This document shows, piece after piece, positions 1 to 12,020 of a DNA stretch of 64,000 nt. The DNA is from Simmondsia chinensis (taxonomy: Eukaryota; Streptophyta; Magnoliopsida; Caryophyllales; Simmondsiaceae): assembly GCA_018398585.1 (NCBI GenBank), contig JAGTTD010000012.1, positions 20,159,036 to 20,223,035 of the forward strand, read 5' to 3'. The notes beneath the pieces are model-generated. The model was not told the origin of the DNA. It saw nothing but the letters and a program-made list of their open reading frames with translations, and ran no database searches. A program made the position numbers and the translations under genes. Each line of letters starts with the position of its first letter. Positions within the stretch are counted from its first letter, which is position 1.

Positions 1-268
1 GTAGTGGATTGGGCCAATCTGATCTAGGCTTAAGACGCACTAGGGTTTTAGTGTGGTGACTCTATATCTTTTAGGGATATGTATATTGCCATTAGGGTTG
101 AGAGTTGAGATGTCTTATGCAAATTTTCAATAATATATTAGATTCATTGCTCTCCTCTTGGCGATATACCATAAAAATTCTGGTGTTCTTGAGTTTTACT
201 CCCTGATCCCCTTTATATGTGATTGCTATTTCGATTTAGAGTTTTATTGTCTATGAGGGGTCCTAACA
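1..268 (+). repeat. 3' part of a copia-type LTR, cut by the window edge
   Basis: The stretch ends in TCCTAACA and is followed after two bases by a primer-binding-like site, which is the arrangement at the end of a 5' LTR. The start lies outside the window, so neither LTR length nor target duplication can be read. No gag reading frame follows, so the internal part is lost or truncated. Confidence 0.5.
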
Positions 269-270
269 AG

Positions 271-285
271 TGGTATTAGATCCAA
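271..285 (+). promoter_or_regulatory. Primer-binding-site-like sequence
   Basis: TGGTATTAGATCC resembles the TGGTATCAGAGC complement of the 3' end of plant initiator tRNA-Met that primes most plant LTR retrotransposons. It sits two bases after the LTR end at 268. Several positions differ from consensus. Confidence 0.45.
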
Positions 286-289
286 ACAG

Positions 290-859
290 TACGTTCATTG
301 ATTTGGTCAGTCAATATCACCAACTTATGCAATATCACCCAAGGAAAAACAAGAATTTCGGGAAACTTTGTTGTCAAAAAGGAGTAAAGTCTATATAGTG
401 CTGAATATGTGGCCTCTCTCCAATACTCTTTTCAAGGATAAAAAATGCATTTTAGACTCTATTTATTTAGGAGGAAAAGTAAATTCAAGAATATATTTCT
501 TTTTTGGGAAAGGTTTTCTAAAAAAAATTAAAATCTGATTGAGGTGTTCCTTTATTTGTTTCAAAGGAAAACTTGGTTCTACATTGATGTTTTCTTGTAT
601 GTTTTAAGAGAAACATTTTTCAACAATCATCTTGCATTTATAGGATAATATAAATAGCTATGAATGCTATACAAAATAGGAAAATCATCTCTTACTTAAT
701 GTAAAGTTTGAGCATTAATTACCTAAATGTCGTATTATTTTAATGTATATAATAATGTACCCTAAGATATCGAATTTTATCACTTAGGTATACTCAATGT
801 TAAAATCTGGTGAATTTTCGTTATAATTTGGCTAATTTCCATTAGAACTGATGTGATAC

Positions 860-895
<36 letters not shown>

Positions 896-2949
896 GTATT
901 AGTAAAATAAAGTATCATGCTAGCAATTTCCTACAAAAGAAATCACCACATTATGATACAACTTTTAAACTTCAAGGTCCATTATTGTATATTATTGAAA
1001 CATATGAGTACCTATGCAATAAATGTTCAAATCTTGAGGTACTTAATTGATAACTTTCCTATATAATATTATATAATAATTAAAAATAATAACAATTGTT
1101 ATGTTGAAATAATGATAAAGCAACATTTGGCTCTATTTGATTATTCGGTCCAATTCCTGTCTGGTGGTATGATGTTAAAGGTTTATATTGCAACCCATTT
1201 CACATTGGTTCGATCCATATGTTCACACTTATTACTGCGAACGTCATTGCACCGCTTGGAATCATGACTTCTGTAATTTTACAAAGGAAGACATTTCCCT
1301 CCATTGGGGGAAAAACTTTTCCATTAGAAAAATCTTTTCCGACAAAGAATGTGCGCCAAATAACAGAGAAGATGAAAACCTATTCCTAGAGTCTCATTTT
1401 CGGTCAAAACAAACAAAGAGTATTAGAAACTTTTTTAATTACTACATGTTACTTTTTCAGCGCTATTATCCTACTTTGGTAGCATAAATTTAAGAAAGCT
1501 GGATAAGTAGAAGTAATGTGAATAATCCTATTCTAACTTAGTTCTATACTTCATCATGTGGCTCATGACACACAAACATAGAGATTACAGCAAACACAAA
1601 ACAAATTTTAGCAGCTAAAACAAGAATTTGGGGAAGCTTTATCATAAAAAAAAAAGGTGTAAAGCTTAAGTATAACGAGGCACTTTTTTTTCTTTACAGT
1701 ACTTACTTTCCAAAGTCATTTATCCTAATTTGGTAAGTTATTCCCAAAATAACACAAAGCAAAAATTTATTTCAAAAAATGAAAATTTTTAAAAAATATT
1801 TCTCAAACTGGCACCTTGGTCCACGTGAATGTCACACCAATTTTTTTGTTTTTTTAAATTTTCGTTTTCTTTAAAGCGTACCTTTCCCTTGGGGCCAGGC
1901 TAGACATAAACCCAAGCAACACAAGCAACCGATTGGCATTCTCAAATTTTAGAGGCCTGAATTTTAGGAATTATGTGTTCTTATAGTCTTAACTGTCAAT
2001 GTTAATAAGTTTTATGATTAAAATTTTGTAATTTGTTGCATTAATATTATGTTGTTAAGAGAAATTTTATCATATATGAAGGACCTATTTGAAATGTTCA
2101 TTTACGACCTCGAAAATGTAAGGAAAATCTTACAATGTTAGCCGCTTGCTAGGTATTCTTTTGTAAATACTACATGATGATCAAAAATATAAATTTATGT
2201 ATTTAGTTTAATTTAAAAATATAGTAAATAATTTAATTTATTTATATTTTACAAATATTAAAAAAATTGAAAAAACATAAAATATGCATTTATGCACATT
2301 TTGCATAAAAATACGTGCATAGACAGTGTAAGAATACCATCCCTAGGGCAAGGTATTCTTCAAAAGAATACGAACATTAAAAAAAATAAAAAGAAAAATG
2401 ATGTGGTACCTAGTTGGTCCACATAGGTGCTAGTTTGGAAAATATTTTTTCAAATTATTAATTTTATAAATATTATTTAATTTGTATTATTTTGGATAAT
2501 GACTCCTACTTCGATAGCAAAAATTTAATCAATCAATATATTGACGTCAATACCGGTGTCAAAAAGGAGTTAATATCAAATAATTTTCCACATCATTGAA
2601 GGATTAAGAAATAATAATTTGGAACAACCCCCATTTCATCAAGTAGTATGAAAAATAATGACAGATTTAATATTAAACTTTATAGTACTGGAAAAATAAT
2701 GGAGGGAAAGTACGTACTTGAGAAAAATGGAGTTAGTCGTGGTTGCTCTTACAGGTGTTGCCATCCTCTCACTCCGGAGCACAACGCACAAATATTCACC
2801 AAGGGACAGCTTGCGGAGATGATGTATATGCCCTTTTATTATATGTCCTTTTTAATATGGATGGCCCACTCTCCATATGGACTTTATATTCGATATGATA
2901 ATATTAATGAATTTATCAGTTAAATATTTTAAATTTTGAATATTTATTA
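290..2949. other. AT-rich intergenic stretch without a recognisable gene
   Basis: Two small frames (1188-1487 and 2648-2923, plus strand) match no family I recognise and have no promoter or codon signal to support them. A perfect 8-bp hairpin with a 3-base loop lies at 2353-2371 (GTATTCTT / AAGAATAC). Otherwise I see only AT-rich sequence and short homopolymers. Confidence 0.5.
858..896. repeat. (CATA)n/(TA)n microsatellite
   Basis: A run of CATA units passes into about eleven TA dinucleotides. It is a simple-sequence repeat with no coding meaning; the small frame over it is low-complexity. Confidence 0.9.
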
Positions 2950-2954
2950 TATAT

Positions 2955-3298
2955 TGAGGCGTTATTTATGTTGAAATGGTTTTTTATAAACGAATTACAA
3001 GTCGAAGTAAAACAAAAAATGAATACAGACTCGAGATCTCAAGCAAGAACAACTAAAGAACAGAACAACAGGATTTTTAGAAGGTTCAAACCCAAAAAAA
3101 GATAGTCATATTCCTCAGTTCCCTATTTTTAGAGAAATTTCTACTATATCACTTATTATTAAAAATCACAGACCGATTACACATGGAAATAAGGAATTAC
3201 TGACTCAATCGAAGGCTTCTAAGGCAGAAACCTATACAAAACCCTAAATTACACAAGAAACTACCTGATCATGCTTCAAATCACTAAGGATTGCTCAT
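2955..3298 (-). repeat. Partial third LTR of the tandem copia
   Basis: This aligns by eye with the first ~330 bases (plus-strand reading) of the LTRs at 4766 and 9864, including the shared TTGAAATGG start region and the ACTAAGGA(T/C)TGCTCA stretch. It then stops abruptly and continues as integrase sequence equivalent to position ~8410. It therefore holds only the 3' portion of the LTR as read on the minus strand. Confidence 0.7.
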
Positions 3299-4765
3299 AG
3301 GGTCCCCATAGGTCAGAATGAATGTAATCAACAGTGCTACCCGTAGTATGTCAACCAGTACTAAATGCAAGCTTATGATGTTTTCTGTATATACAATGGT
3401 TAAAGAAATCAAGTTTAGACAAACAATTAGGCCCCCGACACCCCTTGTTTATTTAGTTCTAACAGTCCCCTCTTTGATATATGACCTAACCTCCTATGCC
3501 ATAAGTTAGTAGTGTCTGGTTTGTTTGGTAATGTTACCCTCCCTAGAAACCATCTACCCCTTTAGGACATATAGGCCATTCTTGACTATACCCTTAAGGA
3601 TTACTAGTGCTCCTCTCAAAATTTTCATCTCACCTTTACATGCCTTTAAAGCAAAGCCACTAAAGTCAAGTTGTCCTATGAATATTAGGTTTCTTTTCAA
3701 CTCAGGGACATGCTAACTCCTTTTAAGATAAAATTAGCACCCTTAGTAATCCTGACCCTAGCAATACCAACCCTTCCTACCATACAACTATTGTTGTTCC
3801 CCAACAGGGCCTTCCCTCATTCATAGTCTTTTAATCAATAAAATATGATCTATCAGATGACAAGTGAAAGCTAAAAACAAAGTCTAACACCCATCATGTG
3901 CAGCAATCTCATATGATGCAACAAGTATTTTACCATGTTCATAACAATCAGTAGACATAGTATTAGCAGCAATAGCCAGGTTCTTATTCTTTTGAGGGTA
4001 GTAACATTTCTTTCCATATTCATAACATTTCACATTACACATCTTTCCTACCTTATTTGAGATATGTTTGTACTCTTTCCTCTTTTCTTGTTATTTTGGT
4101 TATCTCTTATCTTTGTTTTGGCACTAGCTGTTAGCCCTTCCCTATTATTATTACAATTTTTAGAATATTTTCCATCTTTTTTAAGTTCTACAACTTTAAA
4201 CTTAAGAGCATCCTCTACATCACTAAGTGATATGGTTTCTTGCCCATACCTAAGGGTATCTTTAAATGATCTTAAATATTTAGGTAACGATCCTAAAAGT
4301 ATGATTGCTCTAACCTCAACTTTTAAGTTCGTTAAATCATTCAAAACCCTAAAGACGTCATCAAGATTGTCCTATAATGGTCTATTTTCATCCATTTTAA
4401 ACGTGTAGAACCTTTTCATATATAATACCCTATTAGCTAATGATTTTAGTGGCATATAACTCATCTAACTTAGCCCACATAGTAGCACAAGTAGATTTAC
4501 CACGTACTATAGACAGAACAATATTATCGAGGCAAAGTAAGAGAGTACCATGAGCTAATTGCTTGATGTTGACCTTCTCCTTGCCAGTGTGTCCCTTCAG
4601 CCTCTCTTTCTCGATAGGAGTGAACTTACCCAATAGACATCAACAACTGCTTGACCTCGACTTTTCATAACTAAAAGTCGTTCCTAGCACTAAATGTCTC
4701 TATATCGTGTTTAGTAGAAGCCATTTCTAGATCTTTAACACTAACAATGGCTTTGACACCGCTTC
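3299..4765 (-). pseudogene. Truncated second copia internal region: gag, protease, start of integrase
   Basis: Minus-strand pieces read as copia gag at 4433-4633 and 4048-4344; the latter contains a LPKYLRSFKDTLRYG stretch typical of the UBN2-type gag. Protease and pre-integrase remnants follow at about 3520-3900. The sequence parallels 8408-9760 of the neighbouring copy almost unit for unit. Integrase core, reverse transcriptase and RNase H are absent, removed by the deletion at 3298/3299. A primer-site remnant (GGTGTCAAAGCC on the minus strand) lies at about 4747-4760. Confidence 0.75.
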
Positions 4766-5720
4766 TTAACATTATTGTGTTGAAAAGGCTTTTGATAAAT
4801 GGTTTACAAGTGGAAGTAAAAGAAAAAAAAAAAAGGATACAGACTCGAGATCTCAAGCAAGAATAACTAAAGAACAAAACACTAGGATTTTTGTGAGGTT
4901 CAGACCCAAAAAAGATTGTCCTAGTTCTCAACTCCCTATTTTTAGAGAGATCTCTACTATATCACTAATTATTACAAATTACAGACCGATTACGAATGCA
5001 AATAATGAATTACAGACTCAATTGAAGGCTTCTAAGGTAGAAACCTATATACAAACCTTAAATTATGCAAGACACTACCTTAAGGATTGCTTAGATTAGG
5101 GCTTGGACAACCATCTACACACAGTAGAAAAGGGAAGGTATCTCAAGAGCAAATGGGAAATTACGGTTTGAGAGAAAATAGGTGAGATTTGGGAAAGAAA
5201 ATGAAGCACATGTTCTAAAACCCCAAAGACACACCCCATTTATACCCTTGTTGATTAATCCATGTGCTAGTGGCATGGGACAATCTTAGTCGTTAATCAT
5301 CCCCGCATCTAAGGCTCATATTTGTCCAAAGAAACACAAATCTGACAGAGGAGAATTCACACCGCCTCAAAAGAAAGTCGTCAGATGCAGGATGAGTGTC
5401 GCACAATTAACGGGAAGCAGGTAGGGGCACGGACAAGCAATTAGTAGAAACAGATAGTGGCATGTTGCATTTTGACCAAAAGTGCTTGATTTCAAATTTC
5501 AGAACGGAAAAGCCCTCCAACTTGGCAATTACATTATTGCTACTGCTAACGCAGAATGGCTAAGTGATGCACTTTTTAGTTTGTCTAAGTATCCAAACGA
5601 CTCATTTAACCCATTGCAATAGCCCTAATCTTTTCTAAGCTCATTTTAAGTTCAAATTTTATCCCTAATGTATATTTAAGGCATCGTTTAGGATCTATAG
5701 GTACCAATTACGATACAACA
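4766..5720 (-). repeat. Middle LTR of the tandem copia
   Basis: About 955 bp, matching the LTR at 9864-10816 along its length with many substitutions. On the minus strand it starts TGTTGTATCG. It is preceded by a purine tract (AAGGTGGAGAT, minus strand, 5721-5731), so it is the 3' LTR of the complete internal copy and also the 5' LTR of the truncated one. The left boundary is uncertain by a few bases. Confidence 0.8.
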
Positions 5721-7174
5721 ATCTCCACCTTGGTAACCATATATACTAACCACTAGATTCTTTATAATAATAAGGAGCATCTTTTCAAAAAATGGTTTAT
5801 CTAGATGCCAGTCCATTTGGAAAAGTTCGATACACTTTACAAACTTCTTCAAAGGCACTAGCTTTTCATCCATGTTTGCTGGGTTCTCATTAGTACTTAT
5901 TTTCAATAGCTCTATCTGATTTGCCTCTAGTTGATCCATGATGAAATACCTTCTAACAGCTAAGTGTTTGGTTCGATCATGGTAAATAGGGCTCCTACAT
6001 AACGCAAGGGCTGACTAACTTTTTGAATATAGTTATGGTGGTCCTAGGTTCAAATTTATCTCAAATAGTAATCCCCTAAGCCAAATCCCTTCTTTTATAG
6101 CACCTGTTAGAGGCAGAAATTTAGATTCAGTAGTTGACAATGTTGACAATGGCTAAAGCTCAGATTTCCTACTGATGGCTCCACCAGCTAAGGTAAAAGC
6201 ATAAGCTGAGGTAGACCTTCTTTAACTAAGTCTCCACCAAAGTGAGCATCTACATAGTCTATCGGTTCTAGTTCACTTTGGTCCCTACCAAATAGCAAAA
6301 GTCATATCTAAATCTAAGGTTCCCCTTACATGTCTTAAGAGCCGTTTTACCCCATCTCAGTGTACTTTTCCTAGATTTCCAATAAGTCTAGATAATATAC
6401 TCATTGGGTAAGCTAGGCCTGGTTTAAAAAGTATAGGCCATTGCCATGAACCTATTGCATTCGCATATGATATACTAGACATTTTCTATTTTTATTGGTC
6501 TCATTCTGGGCATTGAGTTGCTAAAAATTGATATTGACTTGCCATGGGTAATCTTATAGTTTTAGATTCAAACATGTTAAACCATTTAAAAAACTTAATT
6601 AGATAATGTTCTTGTTATAAATGGACATTTTAAAATATATGTTTCTTATAATGTCCATTCCCAATATTCTTTTAGCTTCACTCAAATCTTTCATGTCCAA
6701 TGCCTCATTTAATTTCGCTTTGAGGTGTCAAATATATTTATTTGAAGTAAACGCATGTCATCCACATATATTAGTAAACACGAAGCATGCTTATTGTTCA
6801 CACCTTTAAAGTAAAAGCATGTATCATGTACTAATCTAGTGAAACCGTTATCAACCATGAACAAATCAAAGTACCTATACCATTGTCTAGGGGACTATTT
6901 AAGCCAGTAAAGGGACTTTTTCTAAAAAAACATATAGCATCAAGACTGTAGGGTTGCTCAAACCCTTCAGTTGAGCCATGAGTTTCTCCTCCTTAAGTGC
7001 ACCGTGTAAAAAAGCAGTGGTAACATCCATTTGCTCCAAAAAAAAAAAAAAAAAAAATCATGTTTAGCAGCTAAACACATCGGAAGTCTAATTGTAGTAT
7101 GTTTCACAACTAGGGTAATTATTTCCGTATAGTCAACCCGCTCTTTTTGAGTGAAACGTTCTTGCCACTATTCA

Positions 7175-7336
7175 AGCTTTAAACCTAGGCAATCCCTCAG
7201 GAGTTTTAGGTTCCTTAACCTTGAATACCCACTTAGAAACTATTAGTTCCTACCAAACTTTAAGCCTAGGCAATCCCTCAAGAGTTTAAGGTTCCTTAAC
7301 CTTGAATACCACTTAGAACCTATCAGTTTTTTACCT
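7175..7336 (-). repeat. 81-bp tandem duplication inside the copia RT remnant
   Basis: The segment containing CCTAGGCAATCCCTCA occurs at 7184 and again at 7265, followed in both by GGTTCCTTAACCTTGAATAC. The offset is 81 bases. The neighbouring relatives of this element do not show it, so it is probably a local duplication after insertion. Confidence 0.8.
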
Positions 7337-9845
7337 TTAGACCTAGGGACTAGGGTCCAAGTCTGGTTTTTCCCAAGACTTTCCATATTAGCAGTCATAG
7401 CATTCATCGATTCCACTGAATACTTATTGCTGATAGCTTCTTCAGATGTCATAGGCTTAGACTCTATGTATTCAAGGGATGTGATTAGGGCATAGGCAAT
7501 GCAACCAGCATATCCAAACCTATTTAGAGCCCTAATCTCCTTTTTGACTCCATCTCTAGCCAAAGGATAATATTTTAGGTTCAGTTCTGCCCCGATTTTG
7601 GTTTAGGCCAACCTACCAGGTCTAGCTTGATCTGTTTTAGGTCTGTTCACACATAGGTCTGTCTCATTTCGGTCATTTTCTTCACTGTTATCTTCTATTT
7701 TAGTGCTAAGGTAAGTTGGGTTCAAACTCATATATTTCAAGGTCAAAACTTCTAACATTGTTAGGACTACGAGTGAATTGTTCATTTAGGTATGGCATCT
7801 CATTTTAATTAAAGGTGGCATCCTTACTAACAACTGATATAGTCCTATTTCCATTTTTGACACCCATTTTGTACCCTTTAACCCCTGAAGGATAACCATA
7901 GAATATACCCTTAATGGCCCTAGATTCCAACTTACCCTAATTTTGATGGGCATAAGCAAAATAGTCAAACATACACAAATTGTCATAATTTGGTGGTTTA
8001 CCAGACCATACATGCTTAGAAGTTTTCGTTTTTAAAAGCAAACTTAGGTGATCTATTTATCAAATAAGTTGTGGTATTTACAGCTTCACCCCAAAATTGT
8101 TTGTTTAAAGCTGATGAAAACATCATACATCTAACTCAATCTAGTAAAGTTTTGTTCATTCTTTCCACCACACCATCCTGTTGCGGGATTTTTTTAACTG
8201 TGTTATGCCTTTTTATTCCATGCTCATCACACAATAGATCAAACTCATGATTCACAAACTCTAAGCCATTTTCTTTTTGGATAAATTCTCGGTTATGGTT
8301 TCTTCATTGACAAAAGTTTCAAATGCATCATTTTTGTTTTTTAACAAGAAAACCCAAACTTTATAAGAGAAATCCTCCATAATAGAAAGGAAAACATGCT
8401 CCACCCACTATGGGTACCCTAGAGGGTCCCTATAAGTCAAAATGAATGTAATCAACAATGCCAGTAGTATGTGAACTAGCAGTAAATGCAAGCCTATGAT
8501 GCTTTCAATATAAGCAATGGTCCAGAAATCAAGTTTAGACAAACAATTAGACCAAAACACCCCTTGTTTATTCAATTCTAACAGTCCCCTCTTTGATATA
8601 TGATTTATGCCATAGGTTAGTAGTGTCTGGTTTGTATTTCTTGGCAATGTTACCCTATCCAGAAACCACCTCCCCCTTCAGGATATATAGGCCATTCTTG
8701 ACCACACCCTTAAGGACTACTACTACTCCTCTCAAGATTTTCATCTCACCTTTACATGCCTTTAAGGTGAACCTACTAAGGTCAAGTTGTCCTATATATC
8801 TTAGGTTTCTTTTAACCACAAGGACGTACCTAACTCCTTCTAAGACAAAACAGCACCATCAATTACCCTGACCATAACAATACCAACCCTTACCACCCTA
8901 CAACCGTCATTGTTCCCTAACAGGAACTTCCCCTCATTCGCAGTCCTATACTCAACAAAATATGATCTATCAAATAACATGTGAAAGCTAAAACCAGAGT
9001 CTAGCACCCATTCATGCACAGTAATGTCAAATAATGCAACAAATACTTCATCCTATTCAGAAAAATCATTAGATGTATTATTGGCAGAGGCCTCGTTTTT
9101 ACTCTTTTCAAGGTAGTAACATTTAATATGACCCATAACATTTCACGTTAGATAGGTCTTTCCTACCCCTGTATTGAGATATGTCCTTACTCTTTCCTCT
9201 TTTCTTGTTATTTTAGTTATCTCTTATCATTGTTCTACCTCTAACTGTTATCCCTTCCCGATTATTATTACTATTTCTAGGGTATTTTCCATCTCTTTTA
9301 TGTTCTACAATATTAGAGCTAAGGGAATCCTCTACTTCACTAAGTGATATGGTTTTTTGTCCATACCTAAGGGTATCTTAAAGTGATCTTAAATATTTAG
9401 GCAAAGATCATAAATATACGACTACCTGAACCTCATCAAGAACCTCAACTTTTAAGTTAGTTAAATAATTTTAAACCCTAAACAGGTCACCAGGATTGTC
9501 CTCTAATGGTTTATTTTCACCCGTTTTAAACGTGCAGAACTTTTCCATGTATAATACCATTTTAGCTAACGATTTAGTGGCATATAAATCATCTAACTTA
9601 GCCCACACAACATCATAAGTTGATTCCCCGCACACTTTAGACTGAACACTATTATCAAAGTAAAGCAAGAGATTACTATGAGCCATTTGCTGGATGTTTA
9701 CTTTCTCCTTGTCAATGAGCCTCTCTGGCCTCTATTTCTTTGGTAGCAGTGTTGAACTTGCCCCGATAGACATCAACAACGCCTTAAACTTGCCTTAACC
9801 CAAAGTTGTTCCTACCTTTGAACTTCTCTATATCGTACCACTAAT

Positions 9846-9861
9846 AATGGCTCTGGTACCA
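9846..9861 (-). promoter_or_regulatory. Primer-binding site of the tandem copia
   Basis: On the minus strand this reads TGGTACCAGAGCCATT, next to the end of the 9864-10816 LTR. It matches the initiator tRNA-Met primer site consensus with one difference. Confidence 0.8.
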
Positions 9862-9863
9862 CG

Positions 9864-10816
9864 TGTCATTATTTATATTGAAATGGTTTTTGATAAATGA
9901 TTTACAAGTAGAAGTAAACTAAAAAAAAGAATAATGACTCACGATCTCAATAAAAAAACAACTAAAGATCAGAACATCATGATTAGTATGAGGTTCACAC
10001 TCAAAAAGGATGTTTCTAGTCCTTGGCTCCCTATTTTAGAGTGATCTCGACTATATCACTAATTATTGTAAATTACAAATTGACTACAAATGCAAAAAAT
10101 GAATTACAGACTCTATCGAAGGATTCTAAGGCACAAACCCTAAATTACACAAGAAACTACCCAATCTTGCTTCAAATCACTAAGGACTGCTCAGATTAGG
10201 GCTTGGACTATCATCTACACATAGTAGAAACGGAAGACATCTCAAGACCAAAGGGAAATTAGGGTTTAAGAGAAAACGGGTAGATTTGGAGAAGAATATG
10301 AAGCATATGTTCTGAAACCCTTAATGCACACCCCTTTTATACCCTAGTTTCTCAATCCGTGTCGAGCCGTTAACCATCCTCGCATCTACAACCCATGTTT
10401 GTCTAAAGAAACACAAATATGAAGGATGAGGATTGACACCTCCTCAAAGGAAAGCCGACAGATGTAGGACACTTGTCAGGCAATTAACGGGAAGCAGGTA
10501 CAAAATGGGCAGGGCTAGGGCACGAGCAAGTAATTGGTACAAAATGGGCAGAGCATTTTGGACTTTGACCAAAAGTTCCTTATTTCATATTTCAAAACGG
10601 AAAAGCCCTCCATCTAGCTAATATTTACATTATTGGCACCGCTAACATAGAATGGCTAAGTGACGCATTTTTTATCTTGTTTGAATATCCAAATGTTGCT
10701 TTTAACTCATTATGATAGCCCTAATTTTGTATAAGTTGATTTTATGCTCAAATTTTGGCCATAATGTATATTTAAGGTATGATCTAGGATATATAGGTAC
10801 CAATTAGGATACAACA
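9864..10816 (-). repeat. 5' LTR of the tandem copia
   Basis: 953 bp, starting TGTTGTATCC and ending ATGACA on the minus strand. It is bounded by the primer site on one side and by TATAT at 10817-10821 on the other, the same five bases as at 2950-2954. Confidence 0.8.
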
Positions 10817-10853
10817 TATATGTACTTAATACCTTAATACATATAATAAGATA

Positions 10854-11825
10854 TGATAAGTCTAATTTAGTATATAATTATTTATATCATTTAGGTTCAT
10901 TTTAAAACCATTTTACATCAAACTTTGCTCACTTTTGCTCCTTTTTGCCCCTATCATTATTTTCTTGCAAAAATGTTCATTTTATACTAAATCTTGCTAG
11001 GTTTTATCATAAACATCAATAACTAAATGCAAGATGCATCCAACAAAAGCAAAAGGTTGGGCAAAACACAACATTTATCATAGTTAAACAAGAACACATT
11101 AAGAACATGTACAATTCATTTCAACAAGCAACAATGGGTGGCAAAATGCACAAATCAAAAGCAATGATGCTTTGTACACTTCAAGAACTTATTCATGGGG
11201 ATGTTAATCTTGATTTTGGGTAGTACAAAGCAGGAAAAAATTGAAAAAAAATCAGCAAATTCAGCAACTTGTATAGGATGGGCAGCAAAGGATGGCAATG
11301 TTAACAAATGAGAGCAAAGCTTGAAATTTTTTTTATTTCAAGTATGTCCCACCTCATATACTATAAATAAAGAGGTTTGGGAAGAGTTTTCATCATCCAA
11401 TCTAGAAAAAACCAAAGAGAAAGTAGAGAAAAGAATAAGAAAACCAAGAAGAAGAAGAAGAAGAAGGAAGGAAGGAAGGAAGTTTGGTTTGTAATTTATT
11501 GTTAAGTTCTTTCTATCCTTTTCTTCCTTAAGTTCATTTGTTTTATTTATCTACCATGAACTAATTTTGTCTTTCCAAGGCTACGATGTAGCCTAAGTTG
11601 TAATATACATTATTTTCTAATTCAACATATTCATAGTTTGTTTATTGCGCTGTTTGAGTGTTTATCATTATTCTTCATGAGTTTTGAATACTTGATCACC
11701 TTTCAAAGCTTATAATGATTCATAATGTGTCCAAAAGGACATTTATGATGAACGCTAAAGTGATAAACACCACAAATTGAGTGAATGCCAGAGATAGATG
11801 AACGCTATTTATTTGGTCTTAAGGA
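10854..11825 (+). repeat. 5' LTR of the gypsy element, truncated at the LINE
   Basis: This matches 20017-20945 base for base over long stretches, including a TATAAATA box at 11362-11369 and the GAA/GGAA-rich run at 11446-11482. It ends at about 11825, where the LINE poly-T begins. The remaining ~440 bp of LTR seen at 20946-21385 are not found on the far side of the LINE. Confidence 0.8.
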
Positions 11826-12020
11826 TTTTTTTTTTTTGATAAGTGAGTGATAAATACCATATATGAGAAAGAATATATGTACAAGTCTACGAGGGGCATA
11901 CCCAGAGTTATGGCCAGAAAGGCCTACATCAAAGAATCAAAAAATGAAACAAATCAAGGTAGATCGTCAAAGGTCAACATAACCAAATACAAGAAACAAA
12001 GCAACGAAGCCAAAACAAGG

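Larger units (their letters stand above)
5721..9863 (-). pseudogene. Copia gag-pol, complete in order but heavily decayed
   Basis: Read on the minus strand: gag fragments at 9471-9686 and around 9100-9300; protease and pre-integrase remnants near 8650-9000; integrase remnants 7786-8647; reverse transcriptase N-terminus at 7243-7563 (residues GKNQTWTLVPRSKGKKLIG, the copia RT entry motif); and the RNase H C-terminus at 5688-5939 with STNENPANM and VPLKKFVKCIEL, which normally ends copia pol. The RNase H end runs straight into the purine tract and LTR. Frames change many times and a poly-A run lies at about 7028-7056. No functional product is possible. Confidence 0.8.
2955..10816 (-). mobile_element. 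Ty1/copia element in a three-LTR tandem arrangement
   Basis: On the minus strand the order is LTR (9864-10816), primer site, complete internal region (5721-9863), polypurine tract, LTR (4766-5720), second primer site, truncated internal region (3299-4765) and partial LTR (2955-3298). The outer boundaries are flanked by TATAT at 2950-2954 and at 10817-10821, which suggests one insertion that later became tandem by unequal recombination between LTRs. The flanks are AT-rich, so the duplication is suggestive rather than decisive. Both internal copies carry many stops and frameshifts and the LTRs are visibly diverged, so the element is old and dead. Confidence 0.8.

Noticed and set aside
1188..1487. 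A 99-codon plus-strand frame
   Set aside because: No motif, no supporting signals and AT-rich low-complexity surroundings.
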